Position numbers and translations under genes: made by a program. Of a stretch of DNA of 22,792 nt, positions 8,089 through 16,017 are shown one piece after another (the first letter of the stretch is position 1; each line of letters starts with the position of its first letter). Location of the stretch: contig CALCOR010000157.1 in NCBI GenBank assembly GCA_937897085.1, forward strand, positions 1 to 22,792. The letters are read 5' to 3'. The DNA is from an uncultured euryarchaeote (GTDB lineage Archaea; Thermoplasmatota; Poseidoniia; Poseidoniales; Thalassarchaeaceae). Below the pieces are notes generated by a model. It was not told where the DNA came from and did no database searches. It saw only the letters and a list, made by a program, of their open reading frames with translations.

Positions 8089-11000
8089 GTCGCCACCCTT
8101 TTCATGGGTCGCACGACCCCGCGGCGGTGCTCGGTGACATGACTGCGTTCGAACTGCTCGCCCGGCCGCTCCAGAAACTGGTCGACGCTCGCGGCTGGCA
8201 GCCGACACCGGTGCAGGCAGCGGCCATCGAACCACTGCTCGCAGGCGAGGACAGTCTGGTGGTCGCACCGACCGGGAGTGGCAAGACCGAGGCGGTCGTG
8301 CTTCCTCTGCTCAGCCGGGCACTCGCACATTCCTGGCAACCGATGGCTATTCTCTACGTGACGCCCCTCAGAGCACTTAACCGGGACATCGACCGGCGCA
8401 TCGCTGATCTGGCCAAGGCTGCAGGGCTCACAGCTGACCTGAGGCACGGGGACACGTCGCAGTACCACCGCACCCGCCAATCGAAGAATCCACCCCATCT
8501 GCTGGTGACCACCCCCGAGACGACCCAACTGCTGCTGCTGGGAAGTCGACTCAGGGAAGGGTTGCGCAATCTCAGAGCGGTGGTAATCGACGAGGTGCAC
8601 GAACTCGCTTCCTCGGAGCGCGGTTCGCAGTTGCTGGTGGCGCTCGAGCGCATCGACGAACTGTGTGGACGCAAGGTGCAGCGCATCGGACTGTCCGCTA
8701 CCATCGGCAATCCAGAGGAGATGGCCCGCTGGCTGTCTCCGAATGCGACGCCCGTGCTTGCACCCTCACCCCGAGGGACCGAACTCGAGGTGGTGACCGA
8801 GCCTGTCACCGATGCAGATAGGGCGCTGTCACTCGAACTGCACGTCTCGCCGCAGGGTCTAGCCGCGCTGCGCAGGTTGGCGACGCGCATCCGAGAAAGC
8901 GCCCCCTGCCTCGTGTTCGTCAATTCGCGCAACACGGCCGAGACGGTCGCTCAGCGAATCCAACGTCTCGACCCGGACATGACAGTGGGGGTACACCACG
9001 GTTCACTGGCAACAGAGACTCGCCACCAGATGGAACAGGATCTTCAGGAAGGTACGCTGCACGGACTCATCTGTACCTCCTCGCTCGAACTCGGAATCGA
9101 TGTCGGGAGCGTGAACGAGGTTCACCAACTGCAGAGTCCCAGAGCGGTTGACCGCATGCTGCAGCGTGTCGGCCGTGCCGACCATGTGCTCGGTGGTACA
9201 GGGCGTGGGATGCTGCTCTGCTGGGAGCCAGACGAGATCGCCGAAGCGGCGGTAATCGCTCGCAGGGCGATGGCAGGCGACATCGAAGGCGTTGAGTGGC
9301 GTCGCCACCCACGCACGGTCGCCGCCAACCAACTCATTCTGACCGCGCTCGCCGAGAGGGTGGTCCCGCTCACTGCGGGAGCTGAACTGCTGCGTAGGTG
9401 CGATCTGTTCTCGGAATTGACAGATGACGAGACGCTGGCCATCCTCAGAATCCTGCACGACCGCTGGCTGCTGCGAGTGGTCGAGGACCCCGAGCAGAGC
9501 GACCCGCTCGACTGGCCGCCTGCATTGTGGGAGGAAATCTCCGAGTCCACCCAAGAAGGGCTCCCTGAGAAGAAGCCGAAGAAGGAGGAATTGGCGGGAC
9601 TGAAGGAGCGCGTGTTGCGCGGCTGGCAGAGGGCGCTGTCACAGGAACTGCCTGAACGGCTCAAAGGTGGCTGGTTCAGCCCGGGTCCAAGGGCGCGGAC
9701 ATACCTCCAGAAACACCTGAGCATGATCGCTGACGAAACGAAATACGCTGTTCGCGATGCCGTCACTCGCCGTATGCTGGGCAACGTCGACGAAACGTTC
9801 GTGCTCTCGCTCGATGACTCCGGAGCAGAGGAGGACGGTACCCCGCGGCGCTTCGTGATGGCTGGGCGCACATGGGAGGTGGTCGACGCCGACTCGGAGA
9901 AGGTGGAACTTCTGGTCGCGCCTGTCTCTGAGCAGGGAGAAGCACCTGTGTGGGCGGGAGAGTTGCCTCCAGTACCAGCGGACATCGCCCGCGAAGCGGG
10001 CGCAATACGTATCGCGGTGGCCGAATCACACGGATGGTCAACCGGTGTGGAGGAAAGTTCCTCAGCCGAGCCACGGGGGTCGATGGTAGGTCTCGATCCA
10101 TGGTTGACGGGCGACGCTGTGACCTACGAAATCGACGACTACCCTCTCTCATCTCCCTCACTCGCCCTCCTCGCCGAGAACGTCGCCGAGCATCTCGAGG
10201 CGAGCGGCTGCCTGCCGCACGCCCGTCTGCTGACATTAGAGCGGCGCCGCGACGCCATCGTGCTCAACTCCACTCACGGCAGCCGCATCAACGAGACGCT
10301 GGCTCACTTCCTGCAGGCGATGGCGAGCAACATCGAGGGCAGGGTCGGCCGTGTGCTAGTAGACCCGTACCGCATCACTCTGCAGGTTCCAGGGCTGACA
10401 CCGGCAGGCGTGGTCGAATGGCTGACCGAGACGCCACCTGAAGCGCTCGACGACCTCATCCGCCTGTCGATTCCCAACGGCCGTCAACTGCGAGCGCGGA
10501 TGGTGCAAGTGTGCAAGGTGTTCGGTGTCCTGCACGCGGGAGTCGATCCACGCAAGGTGAATCTGGGTGGCATCATCACGAGGTATCGCGGGACACCTCT
10601 GGTCGACGAGGCGCTCGACAAACTGTTCAGCGAGCGGATGGACATCGAAGGAACCACCGACCTGTTGCGGGCAATCCAATCCGGCGCCGTCGAACTGCGC
10701 ATGACGGCTCCAGGCGCCCTCGGAATCTCTCCGCGCGGCCAACGCGACCTGCTGCTGCCTAACTGGTCGGCGACCGAGGTGCGCGAGCGGCTGAAGAACC
10801 GGCTGGTGAACGAGCGAGTGGTGCTGGTCTGCCTGCGCTGCAAAGATTGGATGCGCTTCCGCGTCGAACGCTACGCCGAGAAGCACCACAGGTGCGCCTG
10901 CGGTGGTGCCATGTTGGCGTGCGCTCGCGAAGGGCTCGAGGATCGGCTCAAGGAGTGGGTCGTCGACGATGATCCGGCAGTGCGCAACCGGATGCAGCGC

Positions 11001-11183
11001 AATGCCGAACTGGTCCAATTGCGAGGAAAGGAGGCGATTCTCTGCCTGCTCGCTCGCGGCGTCGGACCGGACACGGCCACACGTATCCTGCGCAGGGTGC
11101 CGGCCGGTGACGAGGAGATGCTGCTCAAGACGATTCACGAGGCCGAACTGCAATACGCGCGCACACGCAGATTCTGGGGATGA
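8085..11183 (+). CDS. Lhr-like superfamily 2 DNA/RNA helicase with C-terminal zinc site
   Basis: This 1,032-residue ATP-dependent helicase has the motifs in order: Q-motif-like TPVQAAAIEPLL, Walker A APTGSGKT (61-68), Ia TPLRALNRD, DEVH (169-172), SATIGN, FVNSRNTAE (IV), CTSSLELGIDVG (V) and QRVGRAD (VI). After the RecA domains come the winged-helix and Lhr-type domains. Cys916-x2-Cys919 and Cys937-x-Cys939 form a probable zinc site in the C-terminal part, a feature seen in archaeal Lhr proteins. Lhr family members act in DNA repair or RNA handling. The GTG at 8085 overlaps the upstream TGA as GTGA, which favours translational coupling. An in-frame ATG at 8139 is the alternative and would remove 18 non-conserved residues. 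Confidence 0.93.
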   Translation: MSRHPFHGSHDPAAVLGDMTAFELLARPLQKLVDARGWQPTPVQAAAIEPLLAGEDSLVVAPTGSGKTEAVVLPLLSRALAHSWQPMAILYVTPLRALNRDIDRRIADLAKAAGLTADLRHGDTSQYHRTRQSKNPPHLLVTTPETTQLLLLGSRLREGLRNLRAVVIDEVHELASSERGSQLLVALERIDELCGRKVQRIGLSATIGNPEEMARWLSPNATPVLAPSPRGTELEVVTEPVTDADRALSLELHVSPQGLAALRRLATRIRESAPCLVFVNSRNTAETVAQRIQRLDPDMTVGVHHGSLATETRHQMEQDLQEGTLHGLICTSSLELGIDVGSVNEVHQLQSPRAVDRMLQRVGRADHVLGGTGRGMLLCWEPDEIAEAAVIARRAMAGDIEGVEWRRHPRTVAANQLILTALAERVVPLTAGAELLRRCDLFSELTDDETLAILRILHDRWLLRVVEDPEQSDPLDWPPALWEEISESTQEGLPEKKPKKEELAGLKERVLRGWQRALSQELPERLKGGWFSPGPRARTYLQKHLSMIADETKYAVRDAVTRRMLGNVDETFVLSLDDSGAEEDGTPRRFVMAGRTWEVVDADSEKVELLVAPVSEQGEAPVWAGELPPVPADIAREAGAIRIAVAESHGWSTGVEESSSAEPRGSMVGLDPWLTGDAVTYEIDDYPLSSPSLALLAENVAEHLEASGCLPHARLLTLERRRDAIVLNSTHGSRINETLAHFLQAMASNIEGRVGRVLVDPYRITLQVPGLTPAGVVEWLTETPPEALDDLIRLSIPNGRQLRARMVQVCKVFGVLHAGVDPRKVNLGGIITRYRGTPLVDEALDKLFSERMDIEGTTDLLRAIQSGAVELRMTAPGALGISPRGQRDLLLPNWSATEVRERLKNRLVNERVVLVCLRCKDWMRFRVERYAEKHHRCACGGAMLACAREGLEDRLKEWVVDDDPAVRNRMQRNAELVQLRGKEAILCLLARGVGPDTATRILRRVPAGDEEMLLKTIHEAELQYARTRRFWG

Positions 11184-11227
11184 ATGGCACCCGTACGCTG
11201 AAGGGCTGGCACCACCCGAGCCGACCC

Positions 11228-11234
11228 GAGGGAG
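11228..11234 (+). promoter_or_regulatory. Candidate ribosome binding site supporting the CTG start of the kinase
   Basis: GAGGGAG four bases before CTG 11239 is a partial match to the archaeal Shine-Dalgarno and is the only such match near the N-terminus expected from the protein family. Confidence 0.4.
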
Positions 11235-11238
11235 ACTT

Positions 11239-11796
11239 CTGCTCATCGGACTGACCGGGCGCAACGCAGGGGGAAAGTCATCCGTCGTTCGCTGGTTGGA
11301 GGCTCACGGCTTCGAGAGTTCCTCTTGCTCCGACTCCATCCGCCACTGGCTCACCGAGCAGGGCATCGAGATCACTCGTGACTCCTTGATCGACGGTGGG
11401 CGCTCCCTGCGCGCAGAGGGGGGGCCGGGAATACTCGCTGAGATGCTGCTGGAACAGATACCGGAAGGCAGCGACCATGTGATCGACAGCATCCGCACTC
11501 CGGCTGAAGTGGCCGCGCTCCTGACTAGAACGGACTTCTGGCTCATCGAGGTGCGGGCCTCAGAGGAGGTGCGTTGGGAGCGGCTCACCTCCCGCGGCAG
11601 AGCGGGGGACGCTGAGACCTTCGAGCAGTTCCGGGCCCAGGAAGAGGCGGAACTCGAGGCTGCCGACGATAGCGGCCAAGCCTTGCTGGCCACCGCCGAG
11701 CAGGCGGACATAGTCATCCAGAACGAGGGCAGCGTGGAGGAACTGGAAGCGGACATGGGGGCTTTGCTCTCCGCTATCAGAGCCGGAGACCTGTGA
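11239..11796 (+). CDS. UPF0200-type P-loop nucleotide kinase-like protein with non-canonical start
   Basis: The 185-residue reading begins (M)LIGLTGRNAGGKS, with the Walker A motif at 7-14, and contains VIDSIRTPAEV and a late SRGRAGD segment with ADIVIQN. This is the order of the archaeal UPF0200 family, which resembles dephospho-CoA kinase and adenylate kinase folds. The real substrate is unknown. UPF0200 proteins usually start within a few residues of IGLTG and are about 180-190 residues long, which is why CTG 11239 is chosen. A GAGGGAG sequence (11228-11234) lies four bases upstream. No ATG, GTG or TTG exists in frame between this point and GTG 11107, deep inside the helicase gene. The ATG at 11180 (ATGA with the helicase stop) is in another frame, so a frameshift is the other explanation. 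It is probably in an operon with the helicase gene. Confidence 0.78.
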   Translation: MLIGLTGRNAGGKSSVVRWLEAHGFESSSCSDSIRHWLTEQGIEITRDSLIDGGRSLRAEGGPGILAEMLLEQIPEGSDHVIDSIRTPAEVAALLTRTDFWLIEVRASEEVRWERLTSRGRAGDAETFEQFRAQEEAELEAADDSGQALLATAEQADIVIQNEGSVEELEADMGALLSAIRAGDL

Positions 11797-11799
11797 GCT

Positions 11800-12342
11800 T
11801 CATTCGCCGGGCTTGAGGTCGCCACGCGGGTCCTGCGGCCCTTCGGTGAGTTGCACTGTAACGCTGTGCTGCTCGAGGTAGTCTACGCCGTTCTGTCCGC
11901 CGAAGCCGCCGTCCACGACGATGACGCGGGTGATGCCGGCATGGTGGATGAGCTTGGAGCACATCATGCACGGCTCCCCGGTGACAATCAGCCACGCTCC
12001 CTTGGTCGGCACACCGTTGGCGGCCGAGTTACAGATGAGGTTCATCTCAGCGTGGTGGCAGCCGATCTCGATGCGCGTCCCACTCTCTATCTCGAGTTCA
12101 TCACGCAGGCAGACATCGCCTCCGCACAGTTCGCCCCCACCGCGCGGGCCGCCATTGTAGCCGTCCATCAGGATGACGTTGCGGTCCGGATCGACGAGCA
12201 GCGCCCCGAACTTGGCACGCGGGCAGTTGCTCGCCTTGGACAGCGCCAGACACTGCTCTATGCGGATACGCAGGTGCTTATCCTTCATCTCGACCACCTG
12301 CGGACTTCCTTGTGCGGGGCTGACCATATCATGCCTTCTCAT
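11800..12342 (-). CDS. Deoxycytidylate deaminase-like zinc enzyme (dCMP/cytidine deaminase family)
   Basis: This 180-residue cytoplasmic enzyme should deaminate dCMP to dUMP, the thymidylate precursor. The zinc and catalytic residues are visible: CHHAEMN (His97, catalytic Glu99) and EPCMMCSK (Cys125, Cys128), with the substrate-side NGGPRGG segment before them. An insertion with Cys73 and Cys78 precedes HAE, as in many dCMP deaminases. The ATG at 12340-12342 overlaps the folC TGA as ATGA, suggesting coupling. A second in-frame ATG (12286-12288, residue 19) has AGGTGG five bases upstream and begins exactly where family similarity begins, so it is a serious alternative start. Nucleoside or other CMP-type substrates cannot be excluded. 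It converges on the kinase gene with 3 bp between stops. Confidence 0.88.
   Translation of the reverse strand: MRRHDMVSPAQGSPQVVEMKDKHLRIRIEQCLALSKASNCPRAKFGALLVDPDRNVILMDGYNGGPRGGGELCGGDVCLRDELEIESGTRIEIGCHHAEMNLICNSAANGVPTKGAWLIVTGEPCMMCSKLIHHAGITRVIVVDGGFGGQNGVDYLEQHSVTVQLTEGPQDPRGDLKPGE
12294..12299 (-). promoter_or_regulatory. Shine-Dalgarno-like site for the alternative start of the deaminase
   Basis: On the minus strand this reads AGGTGG, five bases before the ATG at 12286-12288. It supports initiation at residue 19 instead of, or in addition to, the ATGA overlap start at 12342. Confidence 0.45.
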
Positions 12343-13715
12343 GTCCAGTATTGCTTCTCAGGAGCCGGCCTCAGCACGGTCATCGACTCCCTGTTGTCGA
12401 GTCCCATCGCCTCCAACAGATTGCCTACGAGGTAGATGCTACCAATTCCAAGTACAGGCTGCGGGGGAACGCCCCCCGCCAACTGAACCGCTCGAGCAAG
12501 TGCAGCGGCAGGCTCAACCATCTGCTCAACCTTCGCCGGCACGCCTTGCGCCTCCAACTCTGCTACCACTTCGGATGCTGGAACCGCAGGCCTGCGACCC
12601 TTCTGCGGCTCGGTGACCACCACATGTTCGACCTCTCCATCGACAATCAATTCGATCAGAGGGTGTAGGAAGCCGACAATATCTTCCTGGGGGGTGCAGC
12701 CCAGAAGAATCACTCCCGGGGTAGGATGGCTGTCCTTATCCATCTGAGACCGCAACTGCTCACACGCCTTCTCCATGCCCGACGGATTATGGGCGGCATC
12801 GAGCAGCAGGGGTACCCCCTCATGCTCCAACCATTGCATCCGGCCCGGCCATACTGTATGCATCACCGCACTCTCCACCATCTCTGCTGGCTCGACTACG
12901 ATGCCAACAGAGTTATCGAAGAAAAAACCGAGCGTGATTTCCGCAAGTCGTGCTGCATCTTGTTGAAATGATGACCAGCCGTCAAATCCTTCGATTTTCC
13001 GAACTGGGCGATGGCTTTTGTTGGCGTTGTCGAAGCGGATGGTCATCGCTCGATCATATCGCCACCAGTAGGCTAAGGAACGCTGCAGTGGTGGTACTGC
13101 ATCCTCAATCGCCTTCCTTGCTGCTGCATCATATGTCCACTTCGCGATGAACAAGGCACCTGGGCGGACTATTGCTGCCTTTTCAGCCGCTATTTCAGCC
13201 AATGTGTCACCTAGCACGTCCGTGTGCTCGAGTGCAAGTGCTGTCAATACACAGCAGTCAGCTACGCAAAGTCGAGTCGCATCGAGTCTACCACCTAGGC
13301 CAGTCTCGATGACCGCCCTGTCTACGCCAGCATCTGCGAATGCGACCATCGCGGCAAGGAAGGTCGCCTCAAAGTAGGATGGGAGCGTGACCGGCTCCCT
13401 CTCTGCCGCATCCCGCACCTTGGAGAGACTCGCATCGAAGTTCTCAGCAGAGATGGGCACGCCATCGATTCGGATTCGCTCCTCGACAAAGCAGAGGTGA
13501 GGTGAGGTGAAGAGGCCACAACTCCTCCCTGAAAGGGTTAGCGCGTTAGCCAGAATGACGCAACAGGAACCCTTGCCGTTGCTGCCAGCGACATGGAAGC
13601 AGGGGAACTGCATCTGCGGCATTCCAAGTCTGGCTAGTAGTGCGGCGGTGACCTCCAATCCCGGGCGCATCCCTATGCCCCGCAACTCTTCAAGCCACGC
13701 TCGAACCTCGCTCAC
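12339..13715 (-). CDS. folC: FolC: dihydrofolate synthase / folylpolyglutamate synthase
   Basis: This 458-residue Mur-ligase-type ATP enzyme adds glutamate to dihydropteroate or folates in the cytoplasm. Motifs in order: HVAGSNGKGS (P-loop, 41-50), FTSPHL (69-73), SYFEATFLAAM, ETGLGGRLDATR (136-147), LEHTDVLGDT with AAEKAAI (Mg and carbamyl-Lys region), and DAAHNPSGM in the C-terminal domain. The start is GTG at 13713-13715 because GGAGGG (13721-13726) sits five bases upstream and the protein family begins here. The frame stays open 40 codons further, but that part is unlike FolC and would overlap the divergent gene. Part of the gene is clearly less GC-rich than its surroundings, with more A/T-ending codons, which may indicate transfer from bacteria. 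It overlaps the deaminase start by 3 bases. Confidence 0.93.
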   Translation of the reverse strand: MSEVRAWLEELRGIGMRPGLEVTAALLARLGMPQMQFPCFHVAGSNGKGSCCVILANALTLSGRSCGLFTSPHLCFVEERIRIDGVPISAENFDASLSKVRDAAEREPVTLPSYFEATFLAAMVAFADAGVDRAVIETGLGGRLDATRLCVADCCVLTALALEHTDVLGDTLAEIAAEKAAIVRPGALFIAKWTYDAAARKAIEDAVPPLQRSLAYWWRYDRAMTIRFDNANKSHRPVRKIEGFDGWSSFQQDAARLAEITLGFFFDNSVGIVVEPAEMVESAVMHTVWPGRMQWLEHEGVPLLLDAAHNPSGMEKACEQLRSQMDKDSHPTPGVILLGCTPQEDIVGFLHPLIELIVDGEVEHVVVTEPQKGRRPAVPASEVVAELEAQGVPAKVEQMVEPAAALARAVQLAGGVPPQPVLGIGSIYLVGNLLEAMGLDNRESMTVLRPAPEKQYWT

Positions 13716-13720
13716 AGACA

Positions 13721-13726
13721 CCCTCC
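13721..13726 (-). promoter_or_regulatory. Shine-Dalgarno site fixing the FolC start
   Basis: On the minus strand this reads GGAGGG, five bases before GTG 13715. It decides between this start and several upstream in-frame candidates. Confidence 0.65.
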
Positions 13727-13781
13727 GGGATACGGGGGTTGCACGGTCGCCTTGAAATGGCCTTTGTGGCTCGCCTGACCG

Positions 13782-15971
13782 ATGGCTAACGAGGCTGGTA
13801 CCGTGGTTGCGCGCTCCAGAGGAGCGCCCACACACATGGAACTGGTGATGCGAGCGCTCGCCTCACAGTGGCAGTCGATGTTAGGCATGGCGGTGATGTT
13901 CACCGTCACCATCCTCATCTCCATCTGGATTCAGCCCTATCACGACCGAGCTGAATCACGGGCATTCGGAGACGCTGGCACGACAAAGGCGGGCTGGCTG
14001 GCCATCGAATTCCTTGCCATCCTGGTGTTCACCGCCATCATCCTCTGGCTGGCGAAGAAGAAACTCGACTGGATCATCAAATGGGGGGTTCTGTTCATCC
14101 TGTGGATCGCTCTCTCGTTCGCGCTCGTTCCCATCGCCTCGTTCATGATGGACGCTGAAGAACAGCCGTTCGCCTTCCGCGACGAGCCGGGTGCAGGCGA
14201 GATGCTCTGGGTGTCCGACGAAGCGAATTCGTTCATCGTCGACAACGGCACGCATCTGCTGATGTTCTCTGATGTCGGCGGGCTCGAGACGGGCACCGAA
14301 GGCTGGGCGGGCGCGACGCCCGTGTGGGAGCATGAGGTACCCAATGAGGGCAACGAGAGCCACACCCGTCGCATCGTTCCCGGTCCTGGTGTGTTCACCT
14401 ACTGCGATGAGTCGAAGTGGATGCGGCTCGACGCGAATGACGGCAGCCTCATCGCCAATGGCACCGACCCGTGCGAGATTAGTTTCTCCTCCGCCGGGTC
14501 CGACTGGATGGTCTTCAGTCAGAACGTTCTCTACATGGATAACCCATTTCAGGATTTACAAGCGAATCACAACAAGATCTGGATGATGCCGGACAACTTC
14601 GACGGCCGTGAGTTCCTGCTCGGACGCACGCTCACCGACGACAGCATGCTGCTCGTGGCGGAGCGCTGGGCGGGCGTGATAGAACTTGAACACGAACAGC
14701 ACGACCAGCTGGGATTCGGCGATGCCAACGTAACCGTGCTCTGGGAGTTCTCACCAGAAACCGATGAGCGCTTCACCACCGCCACCTTCGGCCACTCACC
14801 ATGGTCCGGCGTCAACTGGTTCGATGCTGAGGACACCGACCGGCTGCTAATCATCGGCAGCGACTCCGGTCAGTTGAACGGGTTCACCTGGAACGGCTCA
14901 GGGATGGAGAGTGAGGAAGGTATGGCGTTCAACGAGCGCGAAGCATTCGATGGCCCGATACGCGGCGTGATGCTGGCGGACGACTGGCGTGACGGCCAAC
15001 CGAACCTGTGGGTCGTGGACGGAGACCGAATGCGCATGTTCTCAGGATCGTGGATGGTCGAGGAGTTGAATGTCGGCGCGCCCGCGGGCGAAGGTGCGGT
15101 GGGTATGAGCCTGCACACCGTTCCAAATGATGCTTGGGCGGAGGTTGGATTCGAAGACGGAGTGGTGATCTTCGCCGAGAGCGAGGGTTGGCACAGCGGG
15201 GTGGCGCACACACCAGCGACCGAGCCAGCGCACATCTTCGTCGACGAATCGGGGTATCTCATCGGCTTCCTCAACTGGTCGTGGATCGTCGCCATCGTGC
15301 TCTCTGTCGTGCTGATGGTGCTGCTCACCCGCTACCCTGAGTGGTATGTCGTGAACACCGTCGGCATCCTCACCGGGGCTGGCGTGATCACCATCCTCGG
15401 AGTCTCCTTCGTGCCTACCCTGATTCTCTTCTTCATGATCGCCGCCGCCGTCTACGACGCCTACGCGGTCTACAGCTCAAAGCACATGCTCGACCTCGCC
15501 GACACGATGATCGGACTGAAACTACCCATCCTGTTGGTCGCTCCACAGGGCAAGGGGTACTCGTTCCTCGATGAGGAAGCTGATGTCATGAGCGCCGCCG
15601 ATGACGGCGGTCCGGCAGCGGAAGCGAGGGCCACTCCGATGAAGCCGCTGCCACCGGCTGAACCCAAGGGCGGTGACGCCCTGTTCATGGGGCTGGGAGA
15701 CGTCATCTTCCCAGGGATGTTGGTCATCTCAGCGCTGACATTCCTGCCTGACGGTGCTGGTTGGTTCGGCATGAGCCTCGCGCTGACGACTGGCGTGGGA
15801 ACGCTCATTGGCGGTCTGGTAGGTTACTTTGTGCTGATGACCTACGTGGCGATGGGTCGGCCACAAGCTGGCCTACCGCTCTTGAACGGAGGTTCGATCC
15901 TCGGGTATCTGATCACTGGGGTTATTCTGGCGGGCAGCGGCGCGCTCTCATTCGGCATCTCCCTCTTCTGA
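13782..15971 (+). CDS. Presenilin/signal-peptide-peptidase-type intramembrane aspartyl protease with a large extracytoplasmic insert
   Basis: Nine transmembrane helices can be placed, three before (about 31-50, 72-92, 97-122) and six after (about 499-516, 523-543, 545-569, 638-656, 662-690, 699-725) a long soluble region. The catalytic pair is present: AAVYDAY (Asp559) in helix 6 and MGLGD (Asp640) in helix 7, followed by GLPLL (697-701) at the place of the PAL motif. This is the A22 presenilin/SPP signature, and 6-7 is also where the long hydrophilic loop (about 580-632) occurs in presenilins. Residues of about 125-495, between helices 3 and 4, are an extra domain of repeated beta-strand segments resembling a propeller. 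With the family topology it faces outward. Archaeal homologues are normally about 300 residues. The ATG at 13782 lacks a good Shine-Dalgarno; ATG 13836 is an alternative. serS lies 46 bp downstream. Confidence 0.85.
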   Translation: MANEAGTVVARSRGAPTHMELVMRALASQWQSMLGMAVMFTVTILISIWIQPYHDRAESRAFGDAGTTKAGWLAIEFLAILVFTAIILWLAKKKLDWIIKWGVLFILWIALSFALVPIASFMMDAEEQPFAFRDEPGAGEMLWVSDEANSFIVDNGTHLLMFSDVGGLETGTEGWAGATPVWEHEVPNEGNESHTRRIVPGPGVFTYCDESKWMRLDANDGSLIANGTDPCEISFSSAGSDWMVFSQNVLYMDNPFQDLQANHNKIWMMPDNFDGREFLLGRTLTDDSMLLVAERWAGVIELEHEQHDQLGFGDANVTVLWEFSPETDERFTTATFGHSPWSGVNWFDAEDTDRLLIIGSDSGQLNGFTWNGSGMESEEGMAFNEREAFDGPIRGVMLADDWRDGQPNLWVVDGDRMRMFSGSWMVEELNVGAPAGEGAVGMSLHTVPNDAWAEVGFEDGVVIFAESEGWHSGVAHTPATEPAHIFVDESGYLIGFLNWSWIVAIVLSVVLMVLLTRYPEWYVVNTVGILTGAGVITILGVSFVPTLILFFMIAAAVYDAYAVYSSKHMLDLADTMIGLKLPILLVAPQGKGYSFLDEEADVMSAADDGGPAAEARATPMKPLPPAEPKGGDALFMGLGDVIFPGMLVISALTFLPDGAGWFGMSLALTTGVGTLIGGLVGYFVLMTYVAMGRPQAGLPLLNGGSILGYLITGVILAGSGALSFGISLF

Positions 15972-15988
15972 TGGCTACGTCTGGTTGA

Positions 15989-16003
15989 AGGGGTGTCACC
16001 CCT
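15989..16003. promoter_or_regulatory. Perfect 15-bp palindrome before serS
   Basis: AGGGGTGTCACCCCT has 7-bp arms around one central base, 14 bp before the serS ATG. It could form a short GC-rich hairpin in the mRNA or be a regulator site. No run of T follows, so it is not a standard intrinsic terminator. Confidence 0.35.
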
Positions 16004-16017
16004 CGCAGGCCGGGTAC

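Noticed and set aside
10903..11238. Upstream extension of the kinase frame into the helicase gene
   Set aside because: The translation is an Arg/Ser/Cys-rich shadow of the helicase C-terminus, and UPF0200 proteins begin at about IGLTG.
9122..11264. Antisense open frames of 287 and 302 codons opposite the helicase gene
   Set aside because: The helicase frame has all family motifs. The antisense products show no recognisable domain, and open antisense frames are expected at this GC content.
13716..13835. 40-codon N-terminal extension of FolC
   Set aside because: It has no similarity to FolC and runs into the divergent protease gene. GGAGGG before GTG 13715 marks the real start.
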